This document shows positions 53,557 through 62,874 of a stretch of DNA of 64,000 bases, piece by piece; position 1 is the stretch's first letter, and every line of letters starts with the position of its first letter. The stretch covers positions 16,745 to 80,744 of the forward strand of contig NZ_FOSH01000015.1 of NCBI RefSeq assembly GCF_900114205.1, in the 5' to 3' direction. Source of the DNA: Methylophaga sulfidovorans (GTDB lineage Bacteria > Pseudomonadota > Gammaproteobacteria > Nitrosococcales > Methylophagaceae). The position numbers and the translations under genes are program-made. The notes under the pieces were generated by a model. The model was not told the origin of the DNA, ran no database searches, and saw only the letters and a list, made by a program, of their open reading frames with translations.

Positions 53557-56500
53557 ATGGATGATCGCTTCAACAGAAATTATTTAAGCATACTGATTTC
53601 AGTGGCACTTTGTGGAACATCATTTTATGGTGCTAATGCATTAGCTACTGGGATTGTAGTCGACTCTTCAGCCCCGGCTAATCAACAGGCCATCATTACG
53701 CAAACAGCAAATGGCCTGCCACAAGTCAATATTCAGACTCCAAGTTCGGCGGGGGTATCCAGAAATAAATATAGCCAGTTCGATGTTGGTAAAAATGGTG
53801 CGATTCTTAATAATAGTGCCAGTAATGTACAGACAACGTTGGCAGGTTGGGTACAAGGCAACAGTCTATTAGCAGGTGGTTCAGCCCGAATTATTCTTAA
53901 TGAAGTAAACTCACAAAATCCAAGTTTTCTGAACGGGCCGATGGAAGTAGCCGGAAGCAAAGCACAGCTGGTGATTGCCAACCCAGCCGGTATTAGTTGT
54001 GATGGTTGTGGCTTTATTAATGCGGACAGAAGTACCTTAACGACTGGTCGTGCCATTATGAATAATGGTCAGTTAGACGGTTTTCAGGTGGAAACAGGCA
54101 ATATCAGCATTCATGGTGCAGGTTTGGATGATAGCGCCACAGCCTATACCGATTTGATGGCCAGAGCCGTGTCAGTCAATGCAGATATTTGGGCAAATAA
54201 TCTCACTGTGATCACAGGAAAGAACCGGGTTAGTGCCACTAACGATATCGTAGCTAAACTCGATACTGATGGTGATAAACCGAACTTCAGTATGGATGTC
54301 AGTGAGATCGGCGGCATGTATGCTGGCAAAATCCGTTTAATCGGCACAGAAGAGGGTGTTGGCGTTAAACAATCTGGAGAGATAACAGCAAGGCAAAGTT
54401 TGACTTTGACAACAGATGGTCGCCTGATAAACACAGGAGCGATTAAGTCTGAAGCCGCGAGTTACATGGAAATGGCTGAGCTGCAAAACACCGAGTCTAG
54501 TGAAATTATCTCAGGTAATTTAGATATACGGGCGAACTCAACGATAGAAAATAAGGGGTTAATTAATGTCAATCAGTTGCTTATAGATGCTGAGACATTA
54601 AACAATCAGCCAGACGCACGTATCTATGGTGATGACAGCACTTTCAATACAACAACACTGAATAATCATTCAGTCATTGCTGCCAGAGACAGCCTATCGA
54701 TATCGACCGAAACTTTATTCAATGATGAGAATGCTGAAATCGTCAGCCAGGGAAATATACAGATTTCTGGAGGCTCTACTGGTGATGCGTTGACATCAGC
54801 TCATCAGGTCACTAATTCAGGCGGTCGGATTGAAGCGTCAGGTGATATTTCGATAAACGCTGATGAACTACAAAATCTTAATGCTGGGATCAGCACTGAA
54901 TGGGTGACAGATAGTATTGAGCGGATCATTGAAGTGCAACCTGAAGGATGGGCACAGAAATATGATGTCAGCCGTTTTCCCTTAATCAATAATCATAATG
55001 TCGAAAGACAGCCTTTTACCGATGAGAACGGCAATTACATTCGTAATTTCGAAGACTATACCTATTACGACTACACGGCTACGACGCAAAGCACGCACAT
55101 TATCAGTTCTTCTCCAGCAAAAATCATTGCAGCAGGTAATATCCAACTCAAAGGCGATGTACTTAATAGCGATAGTCAAATTGTGGCAGGTAAAACCTTG
55201 GCTGTGACAGGAGGAAGCCTGCAAAACACTGCAACACCGGGACAAAAAAGAGTCAGTTATAGCGGCACACGTCAGTTCAGAGACTGGGATGGAAATGATG
55301 AAGAACTCGATTTTGGTCATATCGCCCCCTACAGTCCGGCAACTAAAAACACCGAGTTTAATTTAGGAGTGAGTCTGCTGGAGGATAGTCATGCTGATAT
55401 CAAAAGCCTGACTAAAGTTCAGGATATGACGCTTCCAATCATTAATAGCGCCATGTTTAAACTGCTCAACAATCCGACTCAATTTTATATTGAAACAGAT
55501 CCACAGTTTTTGGATTACAAAGATTGGTTGAGTTCAGATTATATGTTGCAGCAACTCGCCTTTGACCCGGCTAATACGATGAAACGTTTGGGTGATGGTT
55601 ATATCGAGCAACGATTAGTTACTGAACAGATTGCTCAGTTAACCGGGCATCTTTACTTAAGTGAATACCAGAACCAACAAACACAGTTTATGGCATTGAT
55701 GGATGCGGGTGTGAGTGTGGCAGAAGCACTTCAGTTAACGCCTGGTGTTGCCATTACAGATGAACAAGTCGCCCAATTAACAACTGATATTGTTTGGTTA
55801 GTGAATACAGAGGTGACATTGGATAATGGTGAGGTGATCACTGCCCTTATTCCAAAGGTGTATATCAAACCTGAAAAAGATGACTTGGTACCCGAAAGTG
55901 GTTTGCTTGCAGGTAATGAGGTGACCTTTGAAGTGGAAGGGCAGACATTTAATTCTGCCAGTATCAGAGGTAAAAAGACGGTTTCAGTGTCTAGTGAACA
56001 TTATCAGCAACGTGGCGGGGATGTTCAAGGTCAATCCATTGCAGTAAATGCGACAGATATCTCCATAGACAGTGGCACATTATCAGCTGATAACTCACTT
56101 TCACTCTCTGCTGATAACGATATAAACATCACCAGCTCAATGACACATAGTGAACAGGAGCAAGCTAACAGCCATTTCGAACGCGATAATATTAAGCGAT
56201 ACGCTAATCTTTATGTGTCTGATGAAACGGGCAAATTAATTATAAATGCCCAGCGTGATGTCGCCCTAAATGCGGTGAATATCAATTTGTCAGGAGAGCA
56301 AAGCTTGACGCAGATAGCCGCCGGACAAAATTTAACTCTGGGTACAGTCAAAACATCAGAAACTAACCTGAGCATATTAAATGCCCGTGATTTTAATAAG
56401 ATGCATCAGCAAACAGATAGGGGCACATCACTTCGAACAAATGGTGATGTCAGCTTGAAGGCTGGCAATAACTTACAATTAACCGCTGCAGATATTAACT

Positions 56501-59268
56501 CTCAACAAGGTAATCTTGAACTAGCTGCGAAAGAGGTCAATGTTGACAATGGCGAAGCGAGTTATCAATCAGATATTGCCACCTATACTAAACGTTCAAG
56601 CGGGTTTAGCTCTCGAAAGAAAGAGCAAAGGGATATGTTCAACCAGCAAACGTCAGTCGCTTCTTCATTAACAGCAAAAAATATTTCAGTTGAATCCGCT
56701 AAGGATATTAATGTGAAAGGGAGCCAGATTCTGGCTGATGAGAGCATTCAATTGAATGCAGCAAAAGATATTAATATCACAGCTGCAAAGCAATTATTTA
56801 CTGAGTCGCATTATATAAAAGTGAAAAAATCAGGGATTTCAGGTACAGGTGGTGTTGGTATTAGTATCGGCACTCGAAAAATGAACACGCAAACTGACAT
56901 TAAGCAACTGCTCCATAATAAGTCAACTATTGGTGCTTTAAACGGTGATATTTCAATGGTTGCTGGAGAAGCCTTTCATCAAAAAAATAGTGATCTGATT
57001 TCAGCTAAAGGTGATATCGACGTTAAGGCAAAGGATATCAACATCACGAGCCTTTATGACAGTAGTGAGACGAAGCAGGTAACGGAATTTTCACAAAGCG
57101 GTTTGTCACTATCTCTGAAAGCGCCAGCTATTTCAGTCGCCACCCAGGCCTATGAGCATGCTCTGGGAAGTGTTGAAGATGATAAAAAGAAAAATCGTGT
57201 TCTACATGGTATCACTGCCTATGTTCAATCTAAGCAACTCGTTGAAATGGGCGAGAACACCTTAAATCTGATCAATGAAGGCAAAGCTGATGAAGCCTTA
57301 TCTTCTTCAGGTTTAAAAATAAGCATCAGTATTGGCAAGTCAGAAAGTAAAACCCAAACCGAGACTAAATCACAAACCTCACAAGCAAGCACAATTCGAG
57401 CAGGTCAAAATGTGCGTTTAACGGCAACAGATAAGAATGTGCTTGTTTCAGGTAGCGATATTTTAGCGGATGGTGATATCACTATTAATGCTGCCAACGA
57501 TATTAATATTTTAGCCAGTCAAAATACGCAACAGCAAAATACCAAAATGTCATCAAGCAGTGCCAGCTTTGGCTTATCTTTGGGTATTGGTGAGAATACA
57601 GGTTTGAGTCTTGATATGGCTATGAGCAAAGGAAAAGGCAAAACCGATAGTGATGGTGTGTTTTATCAAAATAGCCATGTAACTGCAGCAAAAGCGTTAT
57701 CGCTAACGACAGGTAATGATCTCAGTTTAATTGGTGCACAAGCCAAAGGAGAAAAAGTTTCTATTGATGTCGGTAACAACTTAATTTTATCCAGCTTGCA
57801 GGACAGTCATTATTTAAAAGGTAAAGAGTCCAATTCGGGAGGCGGGGTTGGCATTGGTATCGGTACGGCTACATCATCATTCAATCTCTATCAAAATACT
57901 CAAAAATTGAATAGCGACTATCTCAGCGTAAATGAGCAAACCGCCATTATGGCTGGGCAAGAGGGCTTTGATATTAATGTAGGTGCTCATAGCGAGTTGG
58001 ATGCTGCCATTATCGATAGCAAGGCACAGGCAGATAAGAACCAAATCACCACGGCTACTTTACACACTACAGATAAACAAAATGCAATGAGTGCTGAGGT
58101 GAGCCAACAAGGCTTTAGGCTTAGCTCTGATGCCTTCTCTGGAAAATATGGCATGTTAAAAAGTGTGGCCCAGAATTTAAGCAATACAGGCGAAGCTAAT
58201 GTTGATGATGCAAGTTCAACAATAAGTGCAATCGCTCCTGCCGAGATCACATTAACCGATCCTGACAAACAATTAGCTGTGTACGGGAAAACAGCTGAAG
58301 AAACGCTTACCGATATCAACAGAAATACCCAAAATACTCACCGAAAATTAAATATAGCTGATATAGAACCCCTTAAAGATAAGGCCGAAGCAGAGCAACT
58401 CTCTAGACAGTTAGTTTATGAGGTCGCCACTGCATTTACCGATGAAGCATTTAGAAAAATGTTTCTTACCAAGGTCGACTACTATCAAGTGATGCGTGAT
58501 GAGAATGGTGAAGTGATTAAAGATGAAAATGATAAAGCTGTATGGAAAAAATTAACTGAAGAAGAAAAGCAACACTTAAAGCCCGGTAAAGATAATAAGG
58601 TGCATGTTTTTAATAACGGCATGTTTAATTCAGTAGATGATGCTAAAAAACTGGCAGTTCAAAATCATCAATCAGACTATTTGATTGATTTCCCATTAGC
58701 CAATAATGCAATGTCGGAGTTAATGATCGCTGGTTACCAGAAATTCCTGGAAAGTGAAGGAGTTGGTCTCACTAATGCTGTTAAGGAAAATATTAATGTC
58801 ATGGGGACTTATGGTAAAGAAGGATTAATTATCGATGTGCATAGTCGAGGTGCAATGACTACGGGTAATGCTTTGGTAGTAATAGATAAAAGAAATGTTA
58901 ACGAAAGTTCAATTCTGCAATATGTAAATATTTATACAGTCGGGTCAGCATTTAACAATCAACAGATGGCAGATTTATTAAATAAAAACTCTGATCAGAA
59001 TGGTAGGGTTTATGCACAAGTTCACAAAGACGATTTTGTTGGTACTTTAATTGGTGGTAATGAGGCTACTGGTGGCACTACTCCTGATGGTAGTACCAGT
59101 CTTATCGAAGGACTGAAATCGATCTTTTTTGATGTCACCGTGCATAATAGTTACGGGGATGGAAAGCCTAATGGTGCCAGTAAGAAATATTGGCAAGATA
59201 GTCCCGATGGGAAAGCTAAATTTATCTTAATACGAGCAAGTAATAACAAGGAAGTGCTAAAGAAATGA
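53557..59268 (+). CDS. TpsA filamentous haemagglutinin-like exoprotein with hydrolase-like C-terminus
   Basis: 1903 aa. A signal peptide (about 1-32) is followed by the TPS secretion domain (about 33-290). This carries GVSRNKYSQFDVGKNGAILN, NPAGISCDGCGFINADRSTL and TGRA. Haemagglutinin repeats run to about 1570 (GTGGVGISIG, NDINITAAKQLF). A pretoxin-like stretch (KTAEETLTDINRNTQN) precedes a C-terminal domain of about 250 residues. That domain has DVHSRGAMTTGNAL (Ser1763), NIYTVGSAFN, VYAQVHKDDFVGTLIGG (Asp1825/1826) and DVTVHNSYGDG (His1863), the pattern of an alpha/beta-hydrolase triad. No VENN motif is seen. Start 53557 has GGGAG eight bases upstream. The numbering is approximate. Confidence 0.9.
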   Translation: MDDRFNRNYLSILISVALCGTSFYGANALATGIVVDSSAPANQQAIITQTANGLPQVNIQTPSSAGVSRNKYSQFDVGKNGAILNNSASNVQTTLAGWVQGNSLLAGGSARIILNEVNSQNPSFLNGPMEVAGSKAQLVIANPAGISCDGCGFINADRSTLTTGRAIMNNGQLDGFQVETGNISIHGAGLDDSATAYTDLMARAVSVNADIWANNLTVITGKNRVSATNDIVAKLDTDGDKPNFSMDVSEIGGMYAGKIRLIGTEEGVGVKQSGEITARQSLTLTTDGRLINTGAIKSEAASYMEMAELQNTESSEIISGNLDIRANSTIENKGLINVNQLLIDAETLNNQPDARIYGDDSTFNTTTLNNHSVIAARDSLSISTETLFNDENAEIVSQGNIQISGGSTGDALTSAHQVTNSGGRIEASGDISINADELQNLNAGISTEWVTDSIERIIEVQPEGWAQKYDVSRFPLINNHNVERQPFTDENGNYIRNFEDYTYYDYTATTQSTHIISSSPAKIIAAGNIQLKGDVLNSDSQIVAGKTLAVTGGSLQNTATPGQKRVSYSGTRQFRDWDGNDEELDFGHIAPYSPATKNTEFNLGVSLLEDSHADIKSLTKVQDMTLPIINSAMFKLLNNPTQFYIETDPQFLDYKDWLSSDYMLQQLAFDPANTMKRLGDGYIEQRLVTEQIAQLTGHLYLSEYQNQQTQFMALMDAGVSVAEALQLTPGVAITDEQVAQLTTDIVWLVNTEVTLDNGEVITALIPKVYIKPEKDDLVPESGLLAGNEVTFEVEGQTFNSASIRGKKTVSVSSEHYQQRGGDVQGQSIAVNATDISIDSGTLSADNSLSLSADNDINITSSMTHSEQEQANSHFERDNIKRYANLYVSDETGKLIINAQRDVALNAVNINLSGEQSLTQIAAGQNLTLGTVKTSETNLSILNARDFNKMHQQTDRGTSLRTNGDVSLKAGNNLQLTAADINSQQGNLELAAKEVNVDNGEASYQSDIATYTKRSSGFSSRKKEQRDMFNQQTSVASSLTAKNISVESAKDINVKGSQILADESIQLNAAKDINITAAKQLFTESHYIKVKKSGISGTGGVGISIGTRKMNTQTDIKQLLHNKSTIGALNGDISMVAGEAFHQKNSDLISAKGDIDVKAKDINITSLYDSSETKQVTEFSQSGLSLSLKAPAISVATQAYEHALGSVEDDKKKNRVLHGITAYVQSKQLVEMGENTLNLINEGKADEALSSSGLKISISIGKSESKTQTETKSQTSQASTIRAGQNVRLTATDKNVLVSGSDILADGDITINAANDINILASQNTQQQNTKMSSSSASFGLSLGIGENTGLSLDMAMSKGKGKTDSDGVFYQNSHVTAAKALSLTTGNDLSLIGAQAKGEKVSIDVGNNLILSSLQDSHYLKGKESNSGGGVGIGIGTATSSFNLYQNTQKLNSDYLSVNEQTAIMAGQEGFDINVGAHSELDAAIIDSKAQADKNQITTATLHTTDKQNAMSAEVSQQGFRLSSDAFSGKYGMLKSVAQNLSNTGEANVDDASSTISAIAPAEITLTDPDKQLAVYGKTAEETLTDINRNTQNTHRKLNIADIEPLKDKAEAEQLSRQLVYEVATAFTDEAFRKMFLTKVDYYQVMRDENGEVIKDENDKAVWKKLTEEEKQHLKPGKDNKVHVFNNGMFNSVDDAKKLAVQNHQSDYLIDFPLANNAMSELMIAGYQKFLESEGVGLTNAVKENINVMGTYGKEGLIIDVHSRGAMTTGNALVVIDKRNVNESSILQYVNIYTVGSAFNNQQMADLLNKNSDQNGRVYAQVHKDDFVGTLIGGNEATGGTTPDGSTSLIEGLKSIFFDVTVHNSYGDGKPNGASKKYWQDSPDGKAKFILIRASNNKEVLKK

Positions 59269-59870
59269 GAAAAAAACAAATATTTATATTGTTCTTTTAT
59301 GTATTTTTAACTGCATGTGGCTCTTTATATCAGCAACAAGATTGTGAAAAAAAAGGAAAAAATGAGTGCCAAAATGGAACTGGCGGATATGTTCTTATAG
59401 AACCAAAAATTGATGAAGCTTATGTCAGGAGATACAAGATTCCATCACTACAGTTATATAAAAATAAACTAAGTATCCTAAATAATTGGAACTGGAAAAA
59501 AGGTGATATAACACGTCAAGAACGTGATGAGGCACTTTTAGAATGTGGTTCCAGTGATATCTGGATGTCAAAAAACTATGCCTTAATGAAGACATTAACT
59601 CCTGACGAATACAACGGTAAGCTACTACTGATCAAACGCTGTATGCTGAATGATGGCTTTACTTTTCTGGGTGATTTTTCACCATGTGAGAGTGATCCGA
59701 TACCCGCCTGTGATTTACCTGTGCCTAAACGAGAAACTGAAAGACGACTTAATAGTGAGTACTGTATAAAAGATGCTTACCTAACACGTTGTCAACCTCA
59801 ATCCCGAGAACGAATTCTCAACACTGAACAATGCAAACGCTATCCCAAAGCGTACTTTTGTGATGTTTAA
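59265..59870 (+). CDS. Cys-rich lipoprotein 1, putative immunity to TpsA
   Basis: A 201-aa lipoprotein with lipobox LTAC (Cys18); the next residues (Gly, Ser) favour the outer membrane. The mature part has paired Cys in LLECGSSD, LIKRCMLNDGFTFLGDFSPC, IPACDLPVPK, SEYC and the ending AYFCDV. Its ATG overlaps the tpsA stop (ATGA), the arrangement expected for an immunity gene that must be made with its effector. The family is unknown to me. Two tandem relatives follow. Immunity is inferred from context only. Confidence 0.85.
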   Translation: MRKKQIFILFFYVFLTACGSLYQQQDCEKKGKNECQNGTGGYVLIEPKIDEAYVRRYKIPSLQLYKNKLSILNNWNWKKGDITRQERDEALLECGSSDIWMSKNYALMKTLTPDEYNGKLLLIKRCMLNDGFTFLGDFSPCESDPIPACDLPVPKRETERRLNSEYCIKDAYLTRCQPQSRERILNTEQCKRYPKAYFCDV

Positions 59871-59983
59871 GTGCTGATGTTAATAAGCCAATGAGCTTTT
59901 AGCATTTGAGGATAAGTCTGAGAACAAAAGGGAATTTATTTAGTGCCAGGCATTAATCAAACAAGGATGTTGAAGAACAAGTG

Positions 59984-60571
59984 ATGAAATACTCTTTTTT
60001 ATTGTTATTTATTCTAGTCTTAAGTGGTTGTGGTCACTATGGTCGTTCTTCCTCATGTGAGGGAGAAGCCTGTCAGAATAATAATCAGTTTGTTTTAGTT
60101 GGACCAAAATATGATGAGGCTTATGCCAAACGTTTTAATGTTCCGTCATTACCTTTATTGATTAATAATCGAGAAGTTACGGTATATGCAAAATGGGAGA
60201 GAAAAGGATACGTCGAAGGCGATATTAGAAAAGCATTATTAGAGTGTGGTGTCAGTGATTTCAAAATGTCGGGTGACTACTCTCTAATGCGAACACTAAC
60301 AACCGATGAATACAACGGTAAGCTGTTATTAATCAAACGCTGCATGCTTGATGATGGCTTTACTTTTCTTGGGGATTTTTCGCCATGTGAGAGTGATCCG
60401 ATACCCGCTTGTGATTTACCTGTTCCAAAAAGAGATATAAAAAGACGGCTTGATAGTGAGTATTGTATTCGAGATGCTTATCTAACGGAGTGTGAGCCTC
60501 AATCCCGAGAACGAATTCTCAACACTGAACAATGCAAGCGTTATCCAAAGGAATATTATTGTGATGTTTAA
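59984..60571 (+). CDS. Cys-rich lipoprotein 2, putative immunity paralogue
   Basis: A 195-aa paralogue of the 59265 product. Signal and lipobox are MKYSFLLLFILVLSGCGHYG (Cys16). The C-terminal half (LLLIKRCMLDDGFTFLGDFS, PIPACDLPVPKRD, SRERILNTEQCKRYPKEYYC) is nearly the same as in copy 1. The middle (KYDEAYAKRFNVPSLPLLIN, YAKWERKGYVEGDIRKALLE) is divergent. The N-terminus is shared with copy 3. The ATG at 59984 is preferred over GTG at 59981. The variable middle is where effector specificity might lie (inference). Confidence 0.85.
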   Translation: MKYSFLLLFILVLSGCGHYGRSSSCEGEACQNNNQFVLVGPKYDEAYAKRFNVPSLPLLINNREVTVYAKWERKGYVEGDIRKALLECGVSDFKMSGDYSLMRTLTTDEYNGKLLLIKRCMLDDGFTFLGDFSPCESDPIPACDLPVPKRDIKRRLDSEYCIRDAYLTECEPQSRERILNTEQCKRYPKEYYCDV

Positions 60572-60684
60572 GTGCTGATGTTAATAAGCCAATGAGCTTT
60601 TAGCATTTGAGGATAAGTCTGAGAACAAAAGGTAATTTATTTAGTGCCAGGCATTAATCAAACAAGGATGTTGAAGAACAAGTG

Positions 60685-61272
60685 ATGAAATACTCTTTTT
60701 TATTGTTATTTATACTAGTCTTAAGTGGTTGTGGTCACTATGGTCGTTCTTCCTCATGTGAGGGAGAAGCCTGTCAGAATAATAATCAGTTTGTTTTAGT
60801 TGAACCAAAAATTGATGAAGCTTATGTTAAGAGGTACAAGATCCCTTCTCTTGAATTGTATAAAAACCAATTAAGCATCCTAAATAATTGGAACTGGAAA
60901 AAAGGTGATATAACACGTCAAGAACGTGATGAGGCACTTTTAGAATGTGGTTCCAGTGATATCTGGATGTCAAAAAACTATGCCTTAATGAAGACATTAA
61001 CTCCTGAAGAATATAACGGTAAGTTGTTATTAATCAAACGCTGCATGCTTGATGATGGCTTTACTTTTCTTGGGGATTTTTCACCATGTGAGAATGATCC
61101 GATACCCGCTTGTGATTTACCCGTGCCTAAACGAGAAACTAACAGACGACTTAATAGTGAGTACTGCATGAAAAAGGCCTATGTAGATGCATGTCAGCCC
61201 CAATCCCGAGAACGCATTTTGAATACAGAAAAGTGTAAACGTTATCCAAAGCTATATTTTTGTGATGTTTGA
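60685..61272 (+). CDS. Cys-rich lipoprotein 3, putative immunity paralogue
   Basis: A 195-aa mosaic paralogue: residues 1 to about 38 match copy 2 (lipobox LSGC, then GHYGRSSSCEGEACQNNNQF). From about residue 40 it follows copy 1 (KIDEAYVKRYKIPSL, ILNNWNWKKGDITRQERDEA), and the C-terminal part has its own changes (YCMKKAYVDACQPQ). This points to duplication followed by gene conversion. The start is chosen as in copy 2. Ten or more Cys residues suggest several disulfides in the periplasm. Confidence 0.85.
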   Translation: MKYSFLLLFILVLSGCGHYGRSSSCEGEACQNNNQFVLVEPKIDEAYVKRYKIPSLELYKNQLSILNNWNWKKGDITRQERDEALLECGSSDIWMSKNYALMKTLTPEEYNGKLLLIKRCMLDDGFTFLGDFSPCENDPIPACDLPVPKRETNRRLNSEYCMKKAYVDACQPQSRERILNTEKCKRYPKLYFCDV

Positions 61273-61331
61273 TTATATTCAATTTACCCAAGTAGTTTTT
61301 TTTCCAAAACCACGATACATGGAGGTATCAA

Positions 61332-61688
61332 ATGATGTATTTTTCTAGAATTATTATCACTATTTTTATTTGTAGTCTGGCGGGTTGTTCTATGTATAAG
61401 GTCGTTCCTGACCCTCTCTGGGAAGCGTGGTCTAAACGAGGTAGTGATATGAAAACAACCCAAAAAGACATGAAAGAGTGTGGTTATGGGAAAGACCTAG
61501 AGAGAGGAGCTGATTTACCTAATAGCAAGATCGCTCCTCTTCATGTCTGCATGGAAGAAAAAGGCTATAAGTTTGATTTCAGTAGCTTCCGCGCTGATAA
61601 CTGTTATGGCACAAATGCTCCTTATCCTTGTCGTGCTTATTGGGGCGGTGGTCAAGCTCAATGGGAAAAAGTGAGCCCAACGAACTAA
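61332..61688 (+). CDS. Small lipoprotein, distant relative of the array
   Basis: A 118-aa lipoprotein with lipobox SLAGC (Cys19). It shares the skeleton of the three upstream proteins on a smaller scale: KDMKECGYGKDLERG compares with EALLECGSSDIWMS, VCMEEKGYKFDFSSF with RCMLDDGFTFLGDF, and AYPCRAYW-like PYPCRAYWG with PIPACDLP. So it is probably an older, shortened member of the family. A strong ribosome site GGAGG lies six bases before the ATG. A terminator follows, which closes the locus. Confidence 0.8.
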   Translation: MMYFSRIIITIFICSLAGCSMYKVVPDPLWEAWSKRGSDMKTTQKDMKECGYGKDLERGADLPNSKIAPLHVCMEEKGYKFDFSSFRADNCYGTNAPYPCRAYWGGGQAQWEKVSPTN

Positions 61689-61725
61689 GAATAATTGTGT
61701 CAGAGCATCGCTATAATCAGTAACA

Positions 61726-61759
61726 CATAAAGCCAAGCATCAGCTTGGCTTTATGTTTT
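61726..61759 (+). terminator. Terminator at the end of the TPS locus
   Basis: A 13-bp perfect stem CATAAAGCCAAGC / GCTTGGCTTTATG with loop ATCA, followed by TTTTC. Marks the end of the tpsB-tpsA-lipoprotein unit. Confidence 0.9.
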
Positions 61760-62107
61760 CTGCGACTCCAATTTGTTTTGCTGGAATAAGCTAAGCAAAC
61801 TGAAGGAGTGGGGCACTTAAACAGCTTAACGAACGCTGTTAAATGCAAAACCAAGTGTGATCCAGAGATCTACAAGATCACGAACCTTTGCCGCTTTACC
61901 TCTATCTGATACTTTGTGCACTTAGTTATTAGTGTGATCACCGAAAAAACATATAACTATATCTGCATGATGGAATGTATATAGTCCAATCGCGATTAGA
62001 GAAAAACTAGCAGCTCAGTCACGTTCTAATAGAAACTCAGTTATTTACAATCGCCATATTCAGGCGGCAATTAATCTACAATCAACGACAATAAAAGAGT
62101 AATAACA
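61760..62107. other. Intergenic region before the second b561 gene
   Basis: 348 bp without a gene. It holds a short inverted repeat AACAGC/GCTGTT (61820-61841) and several GATC-rich words around 61861-61885. I see no attC, IS end or clear promoter. The last 60 bp before 62108 probably contain the b561 promoter, but no convincing -35/-10 pair was found. Confidence 0.5.
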
Positions 62108-62683
62108 ATGCGCAGCGATACAACATTTGCCCATCCAAAATACCCGTTATCAATGCGGTTATTGCACTGGACGAGAGCGGTCCTCATTTTGGGGCTAATA
62201 CTCAGCGGCTGGTATATGACTGGTCTTCCTGAGGAAACCACACCAATGAAGATTTTCGATTTTTTCTATAGCAATCATAAGCAATTCGGTGTGTTGGTTT
62301 GGCTTCTGGCCATTGTCCATCTAGCAATCCGTTGGAAAAATCGCCGTATTTTGCCACAGACACCAGAAACCCTAACGCGTTGGGAAACGTTACTTTCACA
62401 TGCTGTACATCGCTTAATTATCCTTCTGACGATTGTCACCCCAATACTAGGTTATTCAATGTCGTCGACTTTCACCGAAAGTGATGGTGTTCCATTTTTC
62501 TTTTTTGGACATTTACCTGAGATATTTCCGAAAAATGACGATGTATCCCATTTGCTTGGTACATTACACGCATACAGTGCCTATGTATTATTAGCACTGA
62601 TCGTCTTGCATATGATTGGGGCTTTTAAACACCGTTTGCAGGATAAAAATGGTCAAACGGATGTTCTGCCAAGAATGCTATAA
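62108..62683 (+). CDS. Cytochrome b561 family protein (second)
   Basis: A 191-aa four-helix b561-type cytochrome. Candidate haem His residues lie in MRLLHWTRAVLILGL, FYSNHKQFGVLVWLL, LLSHAVHRLIILLT and ALIVLHMIGAFKHRL. SGWYMTGLP after helix 1 and LGTLHAYSAYVLLAL before helix 4 are typical. It resembles the gene at 3910 only at family level. Electron transfer between quinol and a periplasmic acceptor is the likely role. It stands alone with its own terminator. Confidence 0.9.
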   Translation: MRSDTTFAHPKYPLSMRLLHWTRAVLILGLILSGWYMTGLPEETTPMKIFDFFYSNHKQFGVLVWLLAIVHLAIRWKNRRILPQTPETLTRWETLLSHAVHRLIILLTIVTPILGYSMSSTFTESDGVPFFFFGHLPEIFPKNDDVSHLLGTLHAYSAYVLLALIVLHMIGAFKHRLQDKNGQTDVLPRML

Positions 62684-62764
62684 CTCACTGACGAAAAGTA
62701 GTTCTTAGCTCTCATAGAGCAGCCCATATTGTTGAGCATTATTAATAGATAAACCTGAAACTAG

Positions 62765-62796
62765 AGCATCTAGCTAGATACTAGATGCTTTTTTAT
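62765..62796 (+). terminator. Terminator after the second b561 gene
   Basis: AGCATCTAG / CTAGATGCT, perfect 9-bp stem with a 7-nt loop, followed by TTTTTTATT. Confidence 0.9.
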
Positions 62797-62874
62797 TCTC
62801 TTCAGCGTCTTAATCATCCCTGTCTTTGGTCTAACACCTAAAACGCTATTCAATTAGTATCCTAAGCTATTGCC

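Larger units (their letters stand above)
59871..61272 (+). repeat. Tandem 701-bp duplication of the lipoprotein gene
   Basis: Two units of exactly 701 bp (59871-60571 and 60572-61272), each made of a near-identical 113-bp leader (GTGCTGATGTTAATAAGCCA ... GATGTTGAAGAACAA) and a lipoprotein gene. The equal length shows a recent duplication without indels. Part of the last copy (60877-61007) is instead identical over 131 bp to the first lipoprotein gene (59475-59605). Confidence 0.92.

Noticed and set aside
53733..54056. Antisense frame of 107 aa inside tpsA
   Set aside because: It lies fully inside the well-supported TPS secretion domain and has no ribosome site or family resemblance. The same holds for other antisense frames in tpsA.
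58200..59268. Classical CDI toxin module with VENN motif
   Set aside because: No VENN or similar pretoxin delimiter was found, and the C-terminal domain shows no nuclease motif that I recognise. The locus is therefore described as TPS with a hydrolase-like end.
59265..61272. CRISPR-like or simple tandem repeat array
   Set aside because: The repeats are 701-bp duplications containing complete genes, not short repeats with spacers. No CRISPR array was seen anywhere in the window.
61820..61841. attC-like short inverted repeat AACAGC/GCTGTT
   Set aside because: Although a GTTAAAT follows, the arms are only 6 bp, there are no internal L boxes, and no cassette gene adjoins it.
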